A DNA stretch of 60,330 nt, taken from Comamonadaceae bacterium. GTDB lineage: Bacteria; Pseudomonadota; Gammaproteobacteria; Burkholderiales; Burkholderiaceae_C. Positions 45,600-55,531 of the stretch are shown here, in pieces. The position numbers were made by a program, and so were the translations under genes. The stretch is from assembly GCA_011391745.1 (NCBI GenBank), contig JAABPX010000016.1, positions 1 through 60,330 of the forward strand, given 5' to 3'. The notes under the pieces were generated by a model. The model had not been told where the DNA came from. It searched no databases and worked only from the letters and a program-made list of their open reading frames with translations. The first letter of the stretch is position 1, and every line of letters starts with the position of its first letter.

Positions 45600-47096
45600 A
45601 TGAACGCACGCACCCCCGACACGCTGTTGAACACGGTTCAGTTACAAGCCGACGTGAATGCGGCGTGGGGCGAGCGCATCGTGCCGGCCCTGACCGACTA
45701 CATCGCGGTCCCAGCCAAGTCGCCCATGTTCGACCCCGATTGGGCAGCACACGGGCATTTGGCGCGGGTGTTGCAGGGCGCAGCCGACTGGGTGGAGCGC
45801 CAGCGCGTGCCCGGCCTGCGCTGCGAAATCATCCAACTGAACAACGCCCAAGGCGTCCCCCGCACCCCGGTGCTCTTTTTTGAGTTACCCGCTTCGGGTG
45901 GCCAAGACGGCACACCCGCGCCCGCCTCGGGCCAGACCGTGCTCATGTACGGTCACTTGGACAAACAACCCGAGTTCGACGGTTGGCGCAGCGACTTGGG
46001 GCCTTGGACGCCCAAGGTGTTGGACGGCAAGTTGTATGGCCGCGGTGGCGCCGACGACGGTTACGCCGTGTACGCCAGCATCGCGGCCATTCAAGCCATC
46101 CAGGCCCAGGGCCGCGCCCACCCGCGCATCGTGGGCCTGATCGAAACCTGCGAAGAAAGCGGCTCGGCCGACTTGTTGCCTTATGTGGACGCGCTGCGCG
46201 AGCGCCTGGGCGATGTGGGTTTGGTGGTGTGCTTAGACAGCGGCGCGGGCAATTACGACCAGCTGTGGCTGACCACCAGTTTGCGCGGCATGGCCAGCGG
46301 CACGCTGCGCGTGGACATCCTCACCGAAGGCGTCCACTCAGGCGACGCCTCGGGTTTGGTGCCCTCGAGTTTTCGGATTTTGCGCCACGTGCTCGACCGC
46401 TTGGAAGACAGCGCCACGGGGCGTTTGTTGCCCGAGGTCTTTCACTGCGAAGTACCCGCCGAGCGTTTGGCACAGGCCCGCGTGACCGCCGACATCTTGG
46501 GTGACGAGCTGTTCCGCCGCTTTCCGTGGGCGCACCACGACTGCGGTGGCGCCACCGCCTTTGCCTTGCCGACCACCACCGACCCTGTGGAGGCCTTGCT
46601 CAGCCGCACCTGGCGCCCCACCCTGTCGGTGACCGGCGCACAAGGCTTTCCGGCCTTGCAGGACGCTGGCAACGTGCTGCGGCCCTACACCGCCTTCAAG
46701 CTCAGCCTGCGCCTGCCGCCTTTGGTGGACGCCGCTCAAGCGGTGCAGCAGCTCAAGACGCTGCTTGAAGACAACGCGCCCTACCAAGCCAAAGTCACCT
46801 TCACACCGCGCGGCGCGGCCAGCGGTTGGAACGCGCCCAGCACCAGCGATTGGTTTGAGGCGGCTTTGCAAAACGCTTCACAAGCTCACTTTGGCGCGGC
46901 TTGCGGCACCATCGGCCAAGGCGGCACGATCCCCTTGATGAACATGCTCAGCCAAGGTTTCCCCAAGGCCCAGATGATGGTGTGTGGTGTGTTGGGTCCC
47001 AAAAGCAACGCCCACGGTCCCAACGAGTTTTTGCACCTCGATTACGCGCAGCGCTTGACCGCGGCGGTGGCCGAGGTGGTGGTGCGCATGCCTTAA
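45600..47096 (+). CDS. M20-family metallopeptidase (dipeptidase)
   Basis: A 498-residue di-zinc peptidase. The metal-site motifs are MYGHLDKQPEF, GRGGADDGYA and ETCEESGS; the dimerisation domain lies in the middle, and near the end are GQGGTIPLMN and GPNEFLHLDY. These fit the dipeptidase/carnosinase-like M20 group acting in the cytoplasm. It begins 9 bp after metW and may be co-transcribed, although a metabolic link is not evident. The substrate is unknown. Confidence 0.9.
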   Translation: MNARTPDTLLNTVQLQADVNAAWGERIVPALTDYIAVPAKSPMFDPDWAAHGHLARVLQGAADWVERQRVPGLRCEIIQLNNAQGVPRTPVLFFELPASGGQDGTPAPASGQTVLMYGHLDKQPEFDGWRSDLGPWTPKVLDGKLYGRGGADDGYAVYASIAAIQAIQAQGRAHPRIVGLIETCEESGSADLLPYVDALRERLGDVGLVVCLDSGAGNYDQLWLTTSLRGMASGTLRVDILTEGVHSGDASGLVPSSFRILRHVLDRLEDSATGRLLPEVFHCEVPAERLAQARVTADILGDELFRRFPWAHHDCGGATAFALPTTTDPVEALLSRTWRPTLSVTGAQGFPALQDAGNVLRPYTAFKLSLRLPPLVDAAQAVQQLKTLLEDNAPYQAKVTFTPRGAASGWNAPSTSDWFEAALQNASQAHFGAACGTIGQGGTIPLMNMLSQGFPKAQMMVCGVLGPKSNAHGPNEFLHLDYAQRLTAAVAEVVVRMP

Positions 47097-47100
47097 GCCG

Positions 47101-48273
47101 TCAGCCGGGCGGCGTGCTGGGCTGGCGCAGGGCCAGCCAGACCAAGGCCGCCCCGGTCAGGGCCAAGGGCAACAAAGAACCCATGTTGAGCCAAGCCCAG
47201 CCTTGCGTGGTGACCAAGGCGCCCGAGGCGAACGAGGTCACCGCCATGGTGGCGAACACAAAGAAGTTGATGGCCGCTTGGGCGCGGTCTTTTTCTTCGG
47301 GCGCATAGGCTTGCAGCGACAACGTGGTGCTGCCGGTGAACAAGAAATTCCAGCCCACCCCTAACAAAAACAAGGCAATCAAAAACTGGTGCAGGTTCAC
47401 GCCCGACAACGCAATGGCCACGCACAGCACGTTGAGCGCCACCCCGACCCCCATGATGGTGAGCACCCCAAAGCGCTTAATTAGGTGGCCGGTGAAAAAG
47501 CCGGGTGCAAACATGCCGATCACGTGCCACTCCAAGACCAGCGCTGCGTCGTCAAACTCAAAGCCGCAGACCTGCATGGCCAAGGGCGTGGCGGCCATGA
47601 GCAGGTTCATCACGCCGTAGCCCAGGGCCGCACCCGCCGTGGCCACGATGAACACTGGCTGGCGCATGATGACCGACAGCGGACGGCCCGCGGGTGCGCC
47701 GGCTTGTTTGGGTGGCAGTGGGGGAAAGCGCAGAAAAGCCATGATGGCCATGGACACCAGCGCCACCACCGCCAGTGACAGGTAAGCACCGGCAAACGGC
47801 ACTTCCAGCAGGTTGCGCGTGCGCGAGGCCAGGTTGGGACCCAAGACCGCGCCCACCAGCCCGCCGGCCAGCACCAGTGAGACCGCTTTTTCGCGGAACT
47901 CGGGCACCGCCAACTCAGCGGCGGCAAAGCGGTAGAGCTGGCCGTTGGCGCTGTAGTAACCGGCGATCACGGTGGCGGTGACCAGCAACCAGAAGTTGCC
48001 GGCCATGGCCGCCCAAGCGCACAACAACGCCGAGCCCAAAGCCACCGCCAGCCCGATTTGAAAGGAGGCCTGTCGACCAAAGGCCGATTGCGCACGCGCC
48101 ACCAGCGGCGTGGACAGCGCGCCGCCCACCACATAGCCCATGACCGGCAGCGTGGCCATCCAGCCCAAGGGCGCCAGGCTCAAGCCCACCAAGCCGTTGA
48201 TCGCAATAAAGACCACGTTGTTGGTCAGAAACAGGCCTTGTGCGGCGGCCAGCAGCCAGAGGTTTTTATTCAT
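47101..48273 (-). CDS. MFS transporter
   Basis: A 390-residue inner-membrane protein with about 12 hydrophobic helices in two halves. The N terminus has QGLFLTNNVVFIAINGLVGL and the first loop region VARAQSAFGRQ; the middle cytoplasmic loop is Pro-rich (LRFPPLPPKQAGAPAGRP). It belongs to the major facilitator superfamily, but the substrate cannot be named. It converges on the M20 peptidase gene (4-bp gap between stops) and is followed from upstream by rsmE on the same strand. Confidence 0.88.
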   Translation of the reverse strand: MNKNLWLLAAAQGLFLTNNVVFIAINGLVGLSLAPLGWMATLPVMGYVVGGALSTPLVARAQSAFGRQASFQIGLAVALGSALLCAWAAMAGNFWLLVTATVIAGYYSANGQLYRFAAAELAVPEFREKAVSLVLAGGLVGAVLGPNLASRTRNLLEVPFAGAYLSLAVVALVSMAIMAFLRFPPLPPKQAGAPAGRPLSVIMRQPVFIVATAGAALGYGVMNLLMAATPLAMQVCGFEFDDAALVLEWHVIGMFAPGFFTGHLIKRFGVLTIMGVGVALNVLCVAIALSGVNLHQFLIALFLLGVGWNFLFTGSTTLSLQAYAPEEKDRAQAAINFFVFATMAVTSFASGALVTTQGWAWLNMGSLLPLALTGAALVWLALRQPSTPPG

Positions 48274-48283
48274 AAGCTGCTGT

Positions 48284-49000
48284 TTATACAGCGCTCAAGA
48301 CCAAGGCCGCCAAAGCCGCCGTCTCCGCCCGCAGGGTTCGCGCCCCCAAGGTGACGGGCAACCAGCCGTTGTCGCGGGCTTGAGCGTCTTCGTGAGCGCT
48401 CAAGCCACCCTCGGGGCCACTCAAAAAATGAACGGGTGTGTCGGGAGCAGGGGTGGCCAAAACCTCGGCCAAAGGCCGTGCGCCCTCGGCCAGTGACAGC
48501 ACCACGCGCAGCCCCGTGCGCGGCGCTTTGAGCATGGCAGCCCAGTCGCTCAAGGGCGTCACGGTGGGCACGCGGTTGCGTCCGCACTGCTCACAAGCGG
48601 CCACGGCCACCGATTGCCAGTGGGCTTGTTTTTTCTGAGCACGCTCACCGCTCAAGCGCAGCACGCTGTGCGCGGTGTGCAAAGGCTCGATGGCGTGTAC
48701 ACCCAGTTCCGTGGCTTTTTCCACCAACCAGTCCATGCGATCGTTGGCGGGCATGCCCACCACCAAGGTGACTTGGCGAGGCGTCTCACATTCCAGCGCC
48801 TCAAAGTGGTCCACCCGCACCCGCACCTCGCTGCGGCCCATGTGGGTGATGGTGGCCTGCCATTGCCCGCCTGCACCGTTGAACAGGGTGATGGTGTGCC
48901 CCGGTTGGTGGCGCAACACCTGCACGTGGCGGGCGGTGCCGGGGGGCAGCGTGAGTTCGGCGTCCGCCAGCAGCGGCAAAGGGCAGTGGTAACGCGGCAT
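48284..49000 (-). CDS. rsmE: 16S rRNA m3U1498 methyltransferase RsmE
   Basis: A 238-residue SPOUT-family enzyme. The N-terminal PUA-like part (MPRYHCPLPL...GTARHVQVLR) is followed by the knotted domain with KATELGVHAIEPL, EQCGRN and the SAM-binding LSGPEGGLSAHE...LPVTLGARTLRAETA. The start at 49000 is the natural one; an upstream frame reads through amgK. It lies 10 bp upstream of the MFS transporter gene. Confidence 0.95.
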   Translation of the reverse strand: MPRYHCPLPLLADAELTLPPGTARHVQVLRHQPGHTITLFNGAGGQWQATITHMGRSEVRVRVDHFEALECETPRQVTLVVGMPANDRMDWLVEKATELGVHAIEPLHTAHSVLRLSGERAQKKQAHWQSVAVAACEQCGRNRVPTVTPLSDWAAMLKAPRTGLRVVLSLAEGARPLAEVLATPAPDTPVHFLSGPEGGLSAHEDAQARDNGWLPVTLGARTLRAETAALAALVLSAV

Positions 49001-49007
49001 GTGCGCG

Positions 49008-50099
49008 TCAGATCCGGCCGAAGGCGTAACCGCTGGCGGCTTCAAAACCCTCGATTTCATCGATGAGCTTGAGCAGCGGGCCCAGCGCTCGGTAGCGGTG
49101 GGCGGTGGAGCGGATGTAGTGGATGAAGCGCGGCGCATCGGCCAAATAATTGGGCTTGCCGTCGCGCAGGGTCAGGCGCGCAAAAATGCCCGCGACCTTG
49201 AGGTGGCGCTGCAAGCCCATCCACTCGACGGCGCGGTAAAACGCGCCGAAGTCGCTGTGCCAGTCTTCAAAGTCCAACAGGCCAGTTTGGCGGGCCTTTT
49301 CCCAATAGCGGATGGTCACGTCGATGACGAAGTCTTCTTCCCAGGTCAAGAACGCGTCGCGCAGCAGGCTGGCGATGTCGTAGGTGACGGGGCCGTATAG
49401 CGCGTCTTGGAAGTCCAACACGCCCAGCTGTTGTGCGGGCGTGCTGCCGGGCTGGCGGGGCAGCATGAGGTTGCGCGGCATGAAGTCGCGGTGCACATAG
49501 ACCTTGGGGCCGATGAGGTTGTGCGCCACGATGTCGTCAAAAGCGCGTTGCAAGGTTTGGCCTTGGGTCGTGTTGAGCGAGACGCCTTTGTGTTGGGCTA
49601 AGTACCAATCGGGGAAAAGCTGCAATTCGCGCCGCAAAACCGCGTCGTCGTAGGCGGGCAGCACACCCGGCTTGGAGGCCAGTTGCCACGCCAACAAGCT
49701 GTCGGTGGCGGCCATGTACTGGGCGTGGTTGGCCTGTGGGTGCTCGCGGTCGATGCGCTCCATCATGGTGTGCTCACCCAGGTCGCTCATCAGCATGAAA
49801 CCGTTGGGTTCGTCCCAGGCCAGGATCTCGGGCACCAAGAGCCCAGCTTGGCGCATCAAGCCAGCAATGTCCACAAAGGGGCGGCTGTTTTCGTGGGCGG
49901 GCGGCGCGTCCATGATGATCAGGCTCACACCCTGTTGTGTGTCGATGCGCAGGTAGCGACGGAAGCTGGCGTCCGCCGAGGCGGGACGCAGGCTGGTGCG
50001 CACGAGTTGGTGCGGGCTAATCAGGCTTTCTAGCCACGCATCGAATAAATGCTCGCGCGCTGGGTCGGTCCACGTTAGGGGGGCGGGTGGGGTGTTCAT
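49008..50099 (-). CDS. amgK: N-acetylmuramate/N-acetylglucosamine kinase AmgK
   Basis: A 363-residue aminoglycoside-phosphotransferase-fold kinase. The catalytic loop is VHRDFMPRNLML, and the metal Asp lies in LGVLDFQDALYGP; RRYLRID near the start and DLGEHTM are family features. AmgK phosphorylates MurNAc at the anomeric carbon in peptidoglycan recycling, feeding MurU. It is divergent from lptD, as in many proteobacteria, but murU is not adjacent; it lies at 59273. ATG at 50099 gives a complete protein. Confidence 0.88.
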   Translation of the reverse strand: MNTPPAPLTWTDPAREHLFDAWLESLISPHQLVRTSLRPASADASFRRYLRIDTQQGVSLIIMDAPPAHENSRPFVDIAGLMRQAGLLVPEILAWDEPNGFMLMSDLGEHTMMERIDREHPQANHAQYMAATDSLLAWQLASKPGVLPAYDDAVLRRELQLFPDWYLAQHKGVSLNTTQGQTLQRAFDDIVAHNLIGPKVYVHRDFMPRNLMLPRQPGSTPAQQLGVLDFQDALYGPVTYDIASLLRDAFLTWEEDFVIDVTIRYWEKARQTGLLDFEDWHSDFGAFYRAVEWMGLQRHLKVAGIFARLTLRDGKPNYLADAPRFIHYIRSTAHRYRALGPLLKLIDEIEGFEAASGYAFGRI

Positions 50100-50154
50100 G
50101 GCGCTGGGGCTGTCGATGTGTCGGCCAAGCTGACCGCGTGCAGGGCATAGGATA

Positions 50155-52605
50155 ATGCCCACAGATTTTACAAACCCTCGCGATGCCCGCATTCGCCCAC
50201 TTGCCGTGACACGTCGCCCCCTCGCATTTTCGATTCACAACCGCAGGGCCGCATGGCGGTGGCCAGCGGTGTGGTGGTCCGTGGTGTGGATGGGCATGGG
50301 TACGGCCTGGGGTTATCCCAGCGCTGAGCTTGAACTCAAGAGCAGTTGGCGCTTGCTTGCCCAATTGCCCGACGAGGCCTTGGCACAAGTGCCCCTCTTT
50401 GTGAGCGGCCAACGCGTGGAGGGGTCTTCCAATTCCAGCCTGCTTATTCAAGGCGAGGCCATGGTGCGGCGTCACGATGTCGTGGTTCAGGCCGACGAAC
50501 TCACCGTCAACCCAACGGACGAAACGGTCAATGCCCGAGGCCGTGTGTTGATCAACCGCAACGGTGATCGCTTCACGGGCGAGGAACTGCACATCAACAC
50601 CGCCAAGCACAGCGGCCTGTTTTTGAAGGCGCAGTTTTCTTTGTTGGCCAACGATGCCCGCGGCGATGCTGAGCGCGTGACGTTTGTTGACCGCTACAAC
50701 ACCGTCATTGAAAAAGCCCGTTATTCCACGTGCCCCAGACCGCCGGGTGATCGCTGGCTGCCCGCTTGGATGCTGCGCAGCGATCGCTTGGCGTTGGACA
50801 ACGAAGAAGAAGTGGGCACGGCGCGGGGCACGGTGGTGGAATTCCAAGGGGTGCCGATTTTGGCCGCACCTTGGCTGGAATTCCCTTTGTCGAACAAACG
50901 TAAGTCCGGCCTGTTGCCCCCCACATTCAACATCGACAACCTCAGCGGTGTGGAGGTCACCGTGCCTTGGTATTGGAACATCGCGCCTCAGCAAGACGCG
51001 ACGTTTTACCCAACGGTCATGAGCCAGCGCGGCGTGGACCTTGGGGCGGAGTACCGCTACCAAAACCGCCAATCGGGCGGTGAGGTTCGAGCGGCCTATA
51101 TGCCCGATGATCGCTTGCGCGCGGGCGATGACCGTTGGGGGCTTTCTTACCAGCACACGCACAACTTACCTTTGCTGGGGCAAGCGCAGGCCCGCTGGAA
51201 CATCAACCGGGTGAGTGACGACAACTATTGGCGCGACTTTACGCGCTCCCACACGTCCTTGACCAGTCGCTTGCTCAGCAACGAAGCCGCGCTGTCTTGG
51301 TCCAAAAATGCATGGCAGTTCAGCGGCTTGGTCAACCAATGGCAAACCTTGCAAGACGCCACGCAGCCCATCGAGTCGCCGTTCAACCGCATGCCTTCGT
51401 TGGCGCTTCGGTACGACCAGTCGGCGCTGACTTGGGGCGGGTTGGTTGGCGGGAACGTGGCCGGTTATTCCGAGTGGACCCGGTTTGAACGCAATCGCAG
51501 TGCGCTCTACCCGACAGCAGAGGCGCTCAACGGTGAACGGTCGGTGGCGGTGATTCGGTTGGGCCACGATGTTGAGACCCCGGGTTGGTTTGTCAAGCCC
51601 CGCGTGCAATGGCATGCCACGCAGTACCGCTTGGATGCCGATGCAAAGACCATCACCAAAGGCATACCCACGGGCAGTGTGGACACCGGCTGGGTGTTTG
51701 AGCGCGACAGTCAATGGGGTGAGACGGCCACTGTGTTGACCTTAGAGCCACGGGCTTACTTGACTTGGACGCCATTCAAAGCGCAGACCAATCCAATTTA
51801 CGACTCGGCGCTCAAAGAGTTCAACATGGCCTCCATCTTCAGCGACAACACGTGGGGCGGACACGACTTTTTGTCCGACACCCGAGCGCTCACCTTGGGC
51901 TTGGGTTCGCGTTATTTGCGCGCCAGCGATGGTGCGGAGCTGCTTCGTTTGGGCGTGGCGCAGCGACTGACATTGGCCGATTGTGTGGGCCAAGCGGGTT
52001 GCCCGCAAACCCAAAGCCAGCCCTTGAGTGATGTTTTGCTCGAGGCCACTGCCCGTTGGGACGAGCGTTGGTCCGGCGAGCTCAGCGCACAGGTAGACCA
52101 AGAGACCCGAGAAACCCGGCGATCGGTCGCGACCGCCCGTTATTCCCCCAGCCCATACAGAACCGTGAGTGCGGCTTACCGTTACCTTAACCCCAAAACG
52201 ATCAATGCCGCCAACCCCAAAAGCGAGCACCTTGACATGGGATGGCAGTGGCCGATGAGCGATTGGTGGGGCGCACAGTCCCAGAACGAAGCGCCTGATA
52301 CCGCATTGGGGGCGGGGCGTTGGTATTCGGTGGGCAAAGTCAACTACAGCTTAACTGAGGGCACCGTGGTCGACTTGTTGGCCGGCTTTGAATACGATGC
52401 GGGTTGCTGGGTGGGTCGCTTCGTGACCGAACGCATCAAACGCGGGGCCGAACAAACCAATGTGCGGTACATGTTTCAATTGGAGTTTGTGGGCTTTTCA
52501 CGCTTGGGCATCAGTCCCCTCAAATCGCTGCGCGAAAGCATTCCCCGCTACCAATACTTGCGCGAACAAGTCAACCCTCCAAGCCGATTCCAAAATTATG
52601 ATTGA
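50155..52605 (+). CDS. lptD: LPS-assembly protein LptD
   Basis: An 816-residue outer-membrane beta-barrel that inserts LPS into the outer leaflet with LptE. After a signal sequence (hydrophobic run WRWPAVWWSVVWMGMG) comes the jellyroll (IQGEAMVRRHDVVVQADEL), then the barrel, with [16 protein letters not shown] near the end. Four cysteines are visible (about 193, 609, 615 and 751) and no adjacent pair, so the disulfide pattern differs from Escherichia coli. The exact start is uncertain. The stop overlaps surA by 8 bp. Confidence 0.93.
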   Translation: MPTDFTNPRDARIRPLAVTRRPLAFSIHNRRAAWRWPAVWWSVVWMGMGTAWGYPSAELELKSSWRLLAQLPDEALAQVPLFVSGQRVEGSSNSSLLIQGEAMVRRHDVVVQADELTVNPTDETVNARGRVLINRNGDRFTGEELHINTAKHSGLFLKAQFSLLANDARGDAERVTFVDRYNTVIEKARYSTCPRPPGDRWLPAWMLRSDRLALDNEEEVGTARGTVVEFQGVPILAAPWLEFPLSNKRKSGLLPPTFNIDNLSGVEVTVPWYWNIAPQQDATFYPTVMSQRGVDLGAEYRYQNRQSGGEVRAAYMPDDRLRAGDDRWGLSYQHTHNLPLLGQAQARWNINRVSDDNYWRDFTRSHTSLTSRLLSNEAALSWSKNAWQFSGLVNQWQTLQDATQPIESPFNRMPSLALRYDQSALTWGGLVGGNVAGYSEWTRFERNRSALYPTAEALNGERSVAVIRLGHDVETPGWFVKPRVQWHATQYRLDADAKTITKGIPTGSVDTGWVFERDSQWGETATVLTLEPRAYLTWTPFKAQTNPIYDSALKEFNMASIFSDNTWGGHDFLSDTRALTLGLGSRYLRASDGAELLRLGVAQRLTLADCVGQAGCPQTQSQPLSDVLLEATARWDERWSGELSAQVDQETRETRRSVATARYSPSPYRTVSAAYRYLNPKTINAANPKSEHLDMGWQWPMSDWWGAQSQNEAPDTALGAGRWYSVGKVNYSLTEGTVVDLLAGFEYDAGCWVGRFVTERIKRGAEQTNVRYMFQLEFVGFSRLGISPLKSLRESIPRYQYLREQVNPPSRFQNYD

Positions 52606-53932
52606 TGCCTTTTTTTCTGGTCGATGGCTTCTGGCCCTGTGTTTGAGCGCTCTGCCGTGGGGCGTGGCGCACACCCAAAGCCCTCAATCCGTGCAAGCCC
52701 AGGTGGTTGATCACGTCGTGGCCTTGGTCAACAGCGACCCGATCACCAACACCGAATTTCGCCAGCGTTTGGCCAGCGTACAAGCCCAGATCAAAGCGCA
52801 GGGTGCAGCGCAAGTCAGCGACAGCGAGTTGTCTGCGCAGGTGCTCGAACAGCTTGTGCTTGAGCGTGTCCAACTCCAGCGCGCCGAAGCATTGGGTTTG
52901 CGGGTGGAGGCCGACAGCGTGGCGGACGCCAAGCGCCGCCTGGCCAGTCAAAGCGGCATGAGTTTGGCGGCATTTGAACGCCAATGGCTGGCCCAAGGCA
53001 TCACGCCCGAAACCTTTGATCGGGATCTGCGCCAACAACTGCTGTTGCAGCGCTTGCGCGAACGAGAAGCCCAAGCCCGGGTTAAGGTCAGCGAGGCCGA
53101 AATCGACGAATACATCGCACAACAGCAGCGCCTAAAACCCCTGAGCAACTTGTCTTTGCATTTGGCCCAAGTGGTGCTGCCTGTGCCCGCCGATGCCGAT
53201 GCCGCACGCGAGTCGGCGGTGCGCGCACAAGCCGAAGACATCGTGGCACAAGCCCGTGCGGGCCAAGACTTTGCGCAGTTGGCCAAACGCCATTCGCAGA
53301 GTGATGAGGCCACACAAGGGGGGTCATTGGGCATGCGCCCGGTGGCGCGTTTGCCCGAGTTGTTTGTGAATGCGACGGCGCGTTTGCCCGTGGGTGCGGT
53401 GGTGAGCCCCCTGCGCAGTGGTGCGGGCTGGCATGTGCTCAAAGTGTTGGATCGAGAGCAGGTGGGTTTGCCCGATGCCCTAACCCAGCAAACCCGTGCA
53501 CGGCACCTGCTGCTGCGCCCCTCCGCTGCGTTGAGCGAGGCACAGGCCGTGGCTCAACTTGAACGCTGGCGCGAACAAATACGCGTGGGTCAGGCGACTT
53601 TTGAGTCCTTGGCCCGTTTGCACAGCCAAGACGGTTCTGCGCAGGCTGGCGGTGATTTGGGTTGGACCTCACCGGGTCAGTTTGTGCCCGAATTTGAGTC
53701 TGTGATGGATGCGCTGCCATTGGGCGAGGTGTCGTCGGTGGTTGTATCTCGGTTTGGGGTTCACCTCATCCGTGTGGATGAGCGTCGTGAAGTGCCCATG
53801 GGCCTGCCCCAGCAGCGCGTGGAGGTGCGCAACCTCTTGCGCGACGACAAAGCCCGAATGGCCTTGGGTCAATGGTTGTCGGAGCTTCGAGCGCAAGCGT
53901 TTGTTGAGTACCGCGAAGCACCCAGGCCATGA
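52598..53932 (+). CDS. surA: Periplasmic chaperone/peptidyl-prolyl isomerase SurA
   Basis: A 444-residue protein with a signal peptide ([18 protein letters not shown]), the SurA N-terminal domain ([18 protein letters not shown]...[10 protein letters not shown]) and two parvulin domains: the first with [14 protein letters not shown], the second with [15 protein letters not shown]. It guides outer-membrane proteins such as LptD. ATG at 52598 overlaps lptD; the stop overlaps rsmA. Confidence 0.95.
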   Translation: MIDAFFSGRWLLALCLSALPWGVAHTQSPQSVQAQVVDHVVALVNSDPITNTEFRQRLASVQAQIKAQGAAQVSDSELSAQVLEQLVLERVQLQRAEALGLRVEADSVADAKRRLASQSGMSLAAFERQWLAQGITPETFDRDLRQQLLLQRLREREAQARVKVSEAEIDEYIAQQQRLKPLSNLSLHLAQVVLPVPADADAARESAVRAQAEDIVAQARAGQDFAQLAKRHSQSDEATQGGSLGMRPVARLPELFVNATARLPVGAVVSPLRSGAGWHVLKVLDREQVGLPDALTQQTRARHLLLRPSAALSEAQAVAQLERWREQIRVGQATFESLARLHSQDGSAQAGGDLGWTSPGQFVPEFESVMDALPLGEVSSVVVSRFGVHLIRVDERREVPMGLPQQRVEVRNLLRDDKARMALGQWLSELRAQAFVEYREAPRP

Positions 53933-54711
53933 AGCACATTGCCCGTAAACGGTTTGGCCAGCATTTTTTAACCGATGCGGCCATCATCGGCGCGATTGTG
54001 GAGGCCATTGACCCGCTGCGAAGCGATGCCATGGTTGAAATTGGCCCGGGTTTGGGGGCTTTAACGCAGCCCCTCATGGCGCACCTCGATGCTTTGGCGG
54101 TCATTGAATTGGACCGTGACTTGGCCGCGCGTTTGCGTCAGCAGACCGCTTTGCGGGTATTGGAGTCCGATGTCTTGCGCGTGGATTTTTCGCGTTTGCA
54201 CGAGACTTTAGAGCGACCCGGGCCTGCCCCGCGTTGGCGGGTGGTGGGCAATTTGCCTTACAACATTTCCACGCCGATCTTGTTTCACTTGCTGGCGCAT
54301 GTCGGGGTGGTTCGAGATCAGCACTTCATGCTGCAAAAAGAGGTGGTGGATCGCATGGTGGCACTTCCAAGCACCGCAAGTTATGGCCGCTTGTCGGTCA
54401 TGTTGCAGTGGCGATACGCCATGGAAAATGTGCTTTTTGTGCCGCCACAGAGCTTTGATCCACCCCCTCGCGTGGACAGTGCGGTGGTTCGAATGCTGCC
54501 CTTGGCTGAACCACCCAAAATCAATCCGGCGGTTCTCAGTGAGCTGGTGCAAGTGGCTTTTGGACAGCGCCGCAAGATTTTGCGCCACACCTTGGGCCGC
54601 TGGCTCACCGAGCGCGGCTTTGATGGTGTTTTTGATGAACAGCGCCGCGCCGAAGAAGTACCTGTGGCCGAGTATGTGGCACTGGCCCAGGCCGTTTCGG
54701 TACGCAATTAG
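53929..54711 (+). CDS. rsmA: 16S rRNA A1518/A1519 dimethyltransferase RsmA
   Basis: A 260-residue KsgA-family enzyme. It begins [16 protein letters not shown], has the SAM motif [14 protein letters not shown] and the adenine-handling motif [13 protein letters not shown]. It directly follows surA with ATGA overlap; the pdxA gene that often separates them is absent. Its TAG stop overlaps the TAA stop of the convergent barstar-like gene. Confidence 0.96.
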   Translation: MKHIARKRFGQHFLTDAAIIGAIVEAIDPLRSDAMVEIGPGLGALTQPLMAHLDALAVIELDRDLAARLRQQTALRVLESDVLRVDFSRLHETLERPGPAPRWRVVGNLPYNISTPILFHLLAHVGVVRDQHFMLQKEVVDRMVALPSTASYGRLSVMLQWRYAMENVLFVPPQSFDPPPRVDSAVVRMLPLAEPPKINPAVLSELVQVAFGQRRKILRHTLGRWLTERGFDGVFDEQRRAEEVPVAEYVALAQAVSVRN

Positions 54712-55250
54712 GCGGCTGTTAACCAGTAACCCGCATTAAACGGACTGCTCATGCGCAGGGCCATGGGGCTGACGTCCAGGAGCTTGTCGGTGGGCATGGG
54801 CTCTTCGCTCTGCGCTTCGGCGGGTTCTTCGCCTTTGGGTGTGCGGGCCACCGAGAAAGAGTAGAAACAGCGGAACGGGATCTTGCGATCGGACCAGTAA
54901 TCGGCTGTGTCACGGAAGATGTCGAGCAGCTGCTCACGCGCTTCTTTGTCGAACTTGGCGTGGGCGGGGATGTGTTCCAAGACCACGATGAAGCCGGTTT
55001 GTGGGCCCGACTTTTGAACCATGTCGGTCATGCAGTCGTACAGGGCATCAAAGTTTTTGCCGAAATGGGTGGGCAAGGTGTATTGCGATGCAATCAATTC
55101 GAGCACGTCTTGTTTGTTCTGTGCTTTGGCCAGATTGGCGTACAAAAAGTGATGTCCCAACTGTTCGGCCGAAGCTTGCAGTTCCTTCACGCCATAGGCG
55201 CGAATGGATTGCACGATGTTCGTGCGAACGTTGCGAAGTGGCGCGTCCAT
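54708..55250 (-). CDS. Barstar-family protein
   Basis: A 180-residue protein. The centre [20 protein letters not shown] is the barstar helix-loop that plugs the barnase active site; [19 protein letters not shown] before it is the first strand-helix unit. About 60 extra residues at the C terminus ([17 protein letters not shown]) are acidic and variable. No barnase-type ribonuclease gene is in the neighbourhood. The start at 55250 is chosen by length and similarity; an upstream ATG would add 35 residues lying in the intergenic region. Confidence 0.87.
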   Translation of the reverse strand: MDAPLRNVRTNIVQSIRAYGVKELQASAEQLGHHFLYANLAKAQNKQDVLELIASQYTLPTHFGKNFDALYDCMTDMVQKSGPQTGFIVVLEHIPAHAKFDKEAREQLLDIFRDTADYWSDRKIPFRCFYSFSVARTPKGEEPAEAQSEEPMPTDKLLDVSPMALRMSSPFNAGYWLTAA

Positions 55251-55500
55251 TTCCACGTCTCTTTCTATGTAAAAACCAAGTTTAAAAAACCAAATTCGTC
55301 CGAACCTGCCCTGGGCAGGCGGCAGCTGGCGTCGGATGGAAAAAAGTGTGTGCATGGCGCCGTTGATGACAACGGGGGCTTGCCCTTTTTGACCGGGAAA
55401 ACCCTAAACACAATGCGTGCAGTGTGCCTGATTGGGGCGCAGATTGCAAGCGCCTGCGCGCGCCTGTCCAGAACACACAGGGGTTTTCTTGAAAAATTAG

Positions 55501-55520
55501 TTAGCGCTTGCTAGCGCTAA
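55501..55520 (-). terminator. Intrinsic terminator of maeB
   Basis: TTAGCGCT-TGCT-AGCGCTAA is a perfect 8-4-8 hairpin 12 bp after the maeB stop. On the minus strand it is followed by CTAATTTTTC, a short T-run. The rest of the gap to the barstar gene (55251-55500) shows no gene. Confidence 0.7.
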
Positions 55521-55531
55521 GATGCTCATTG

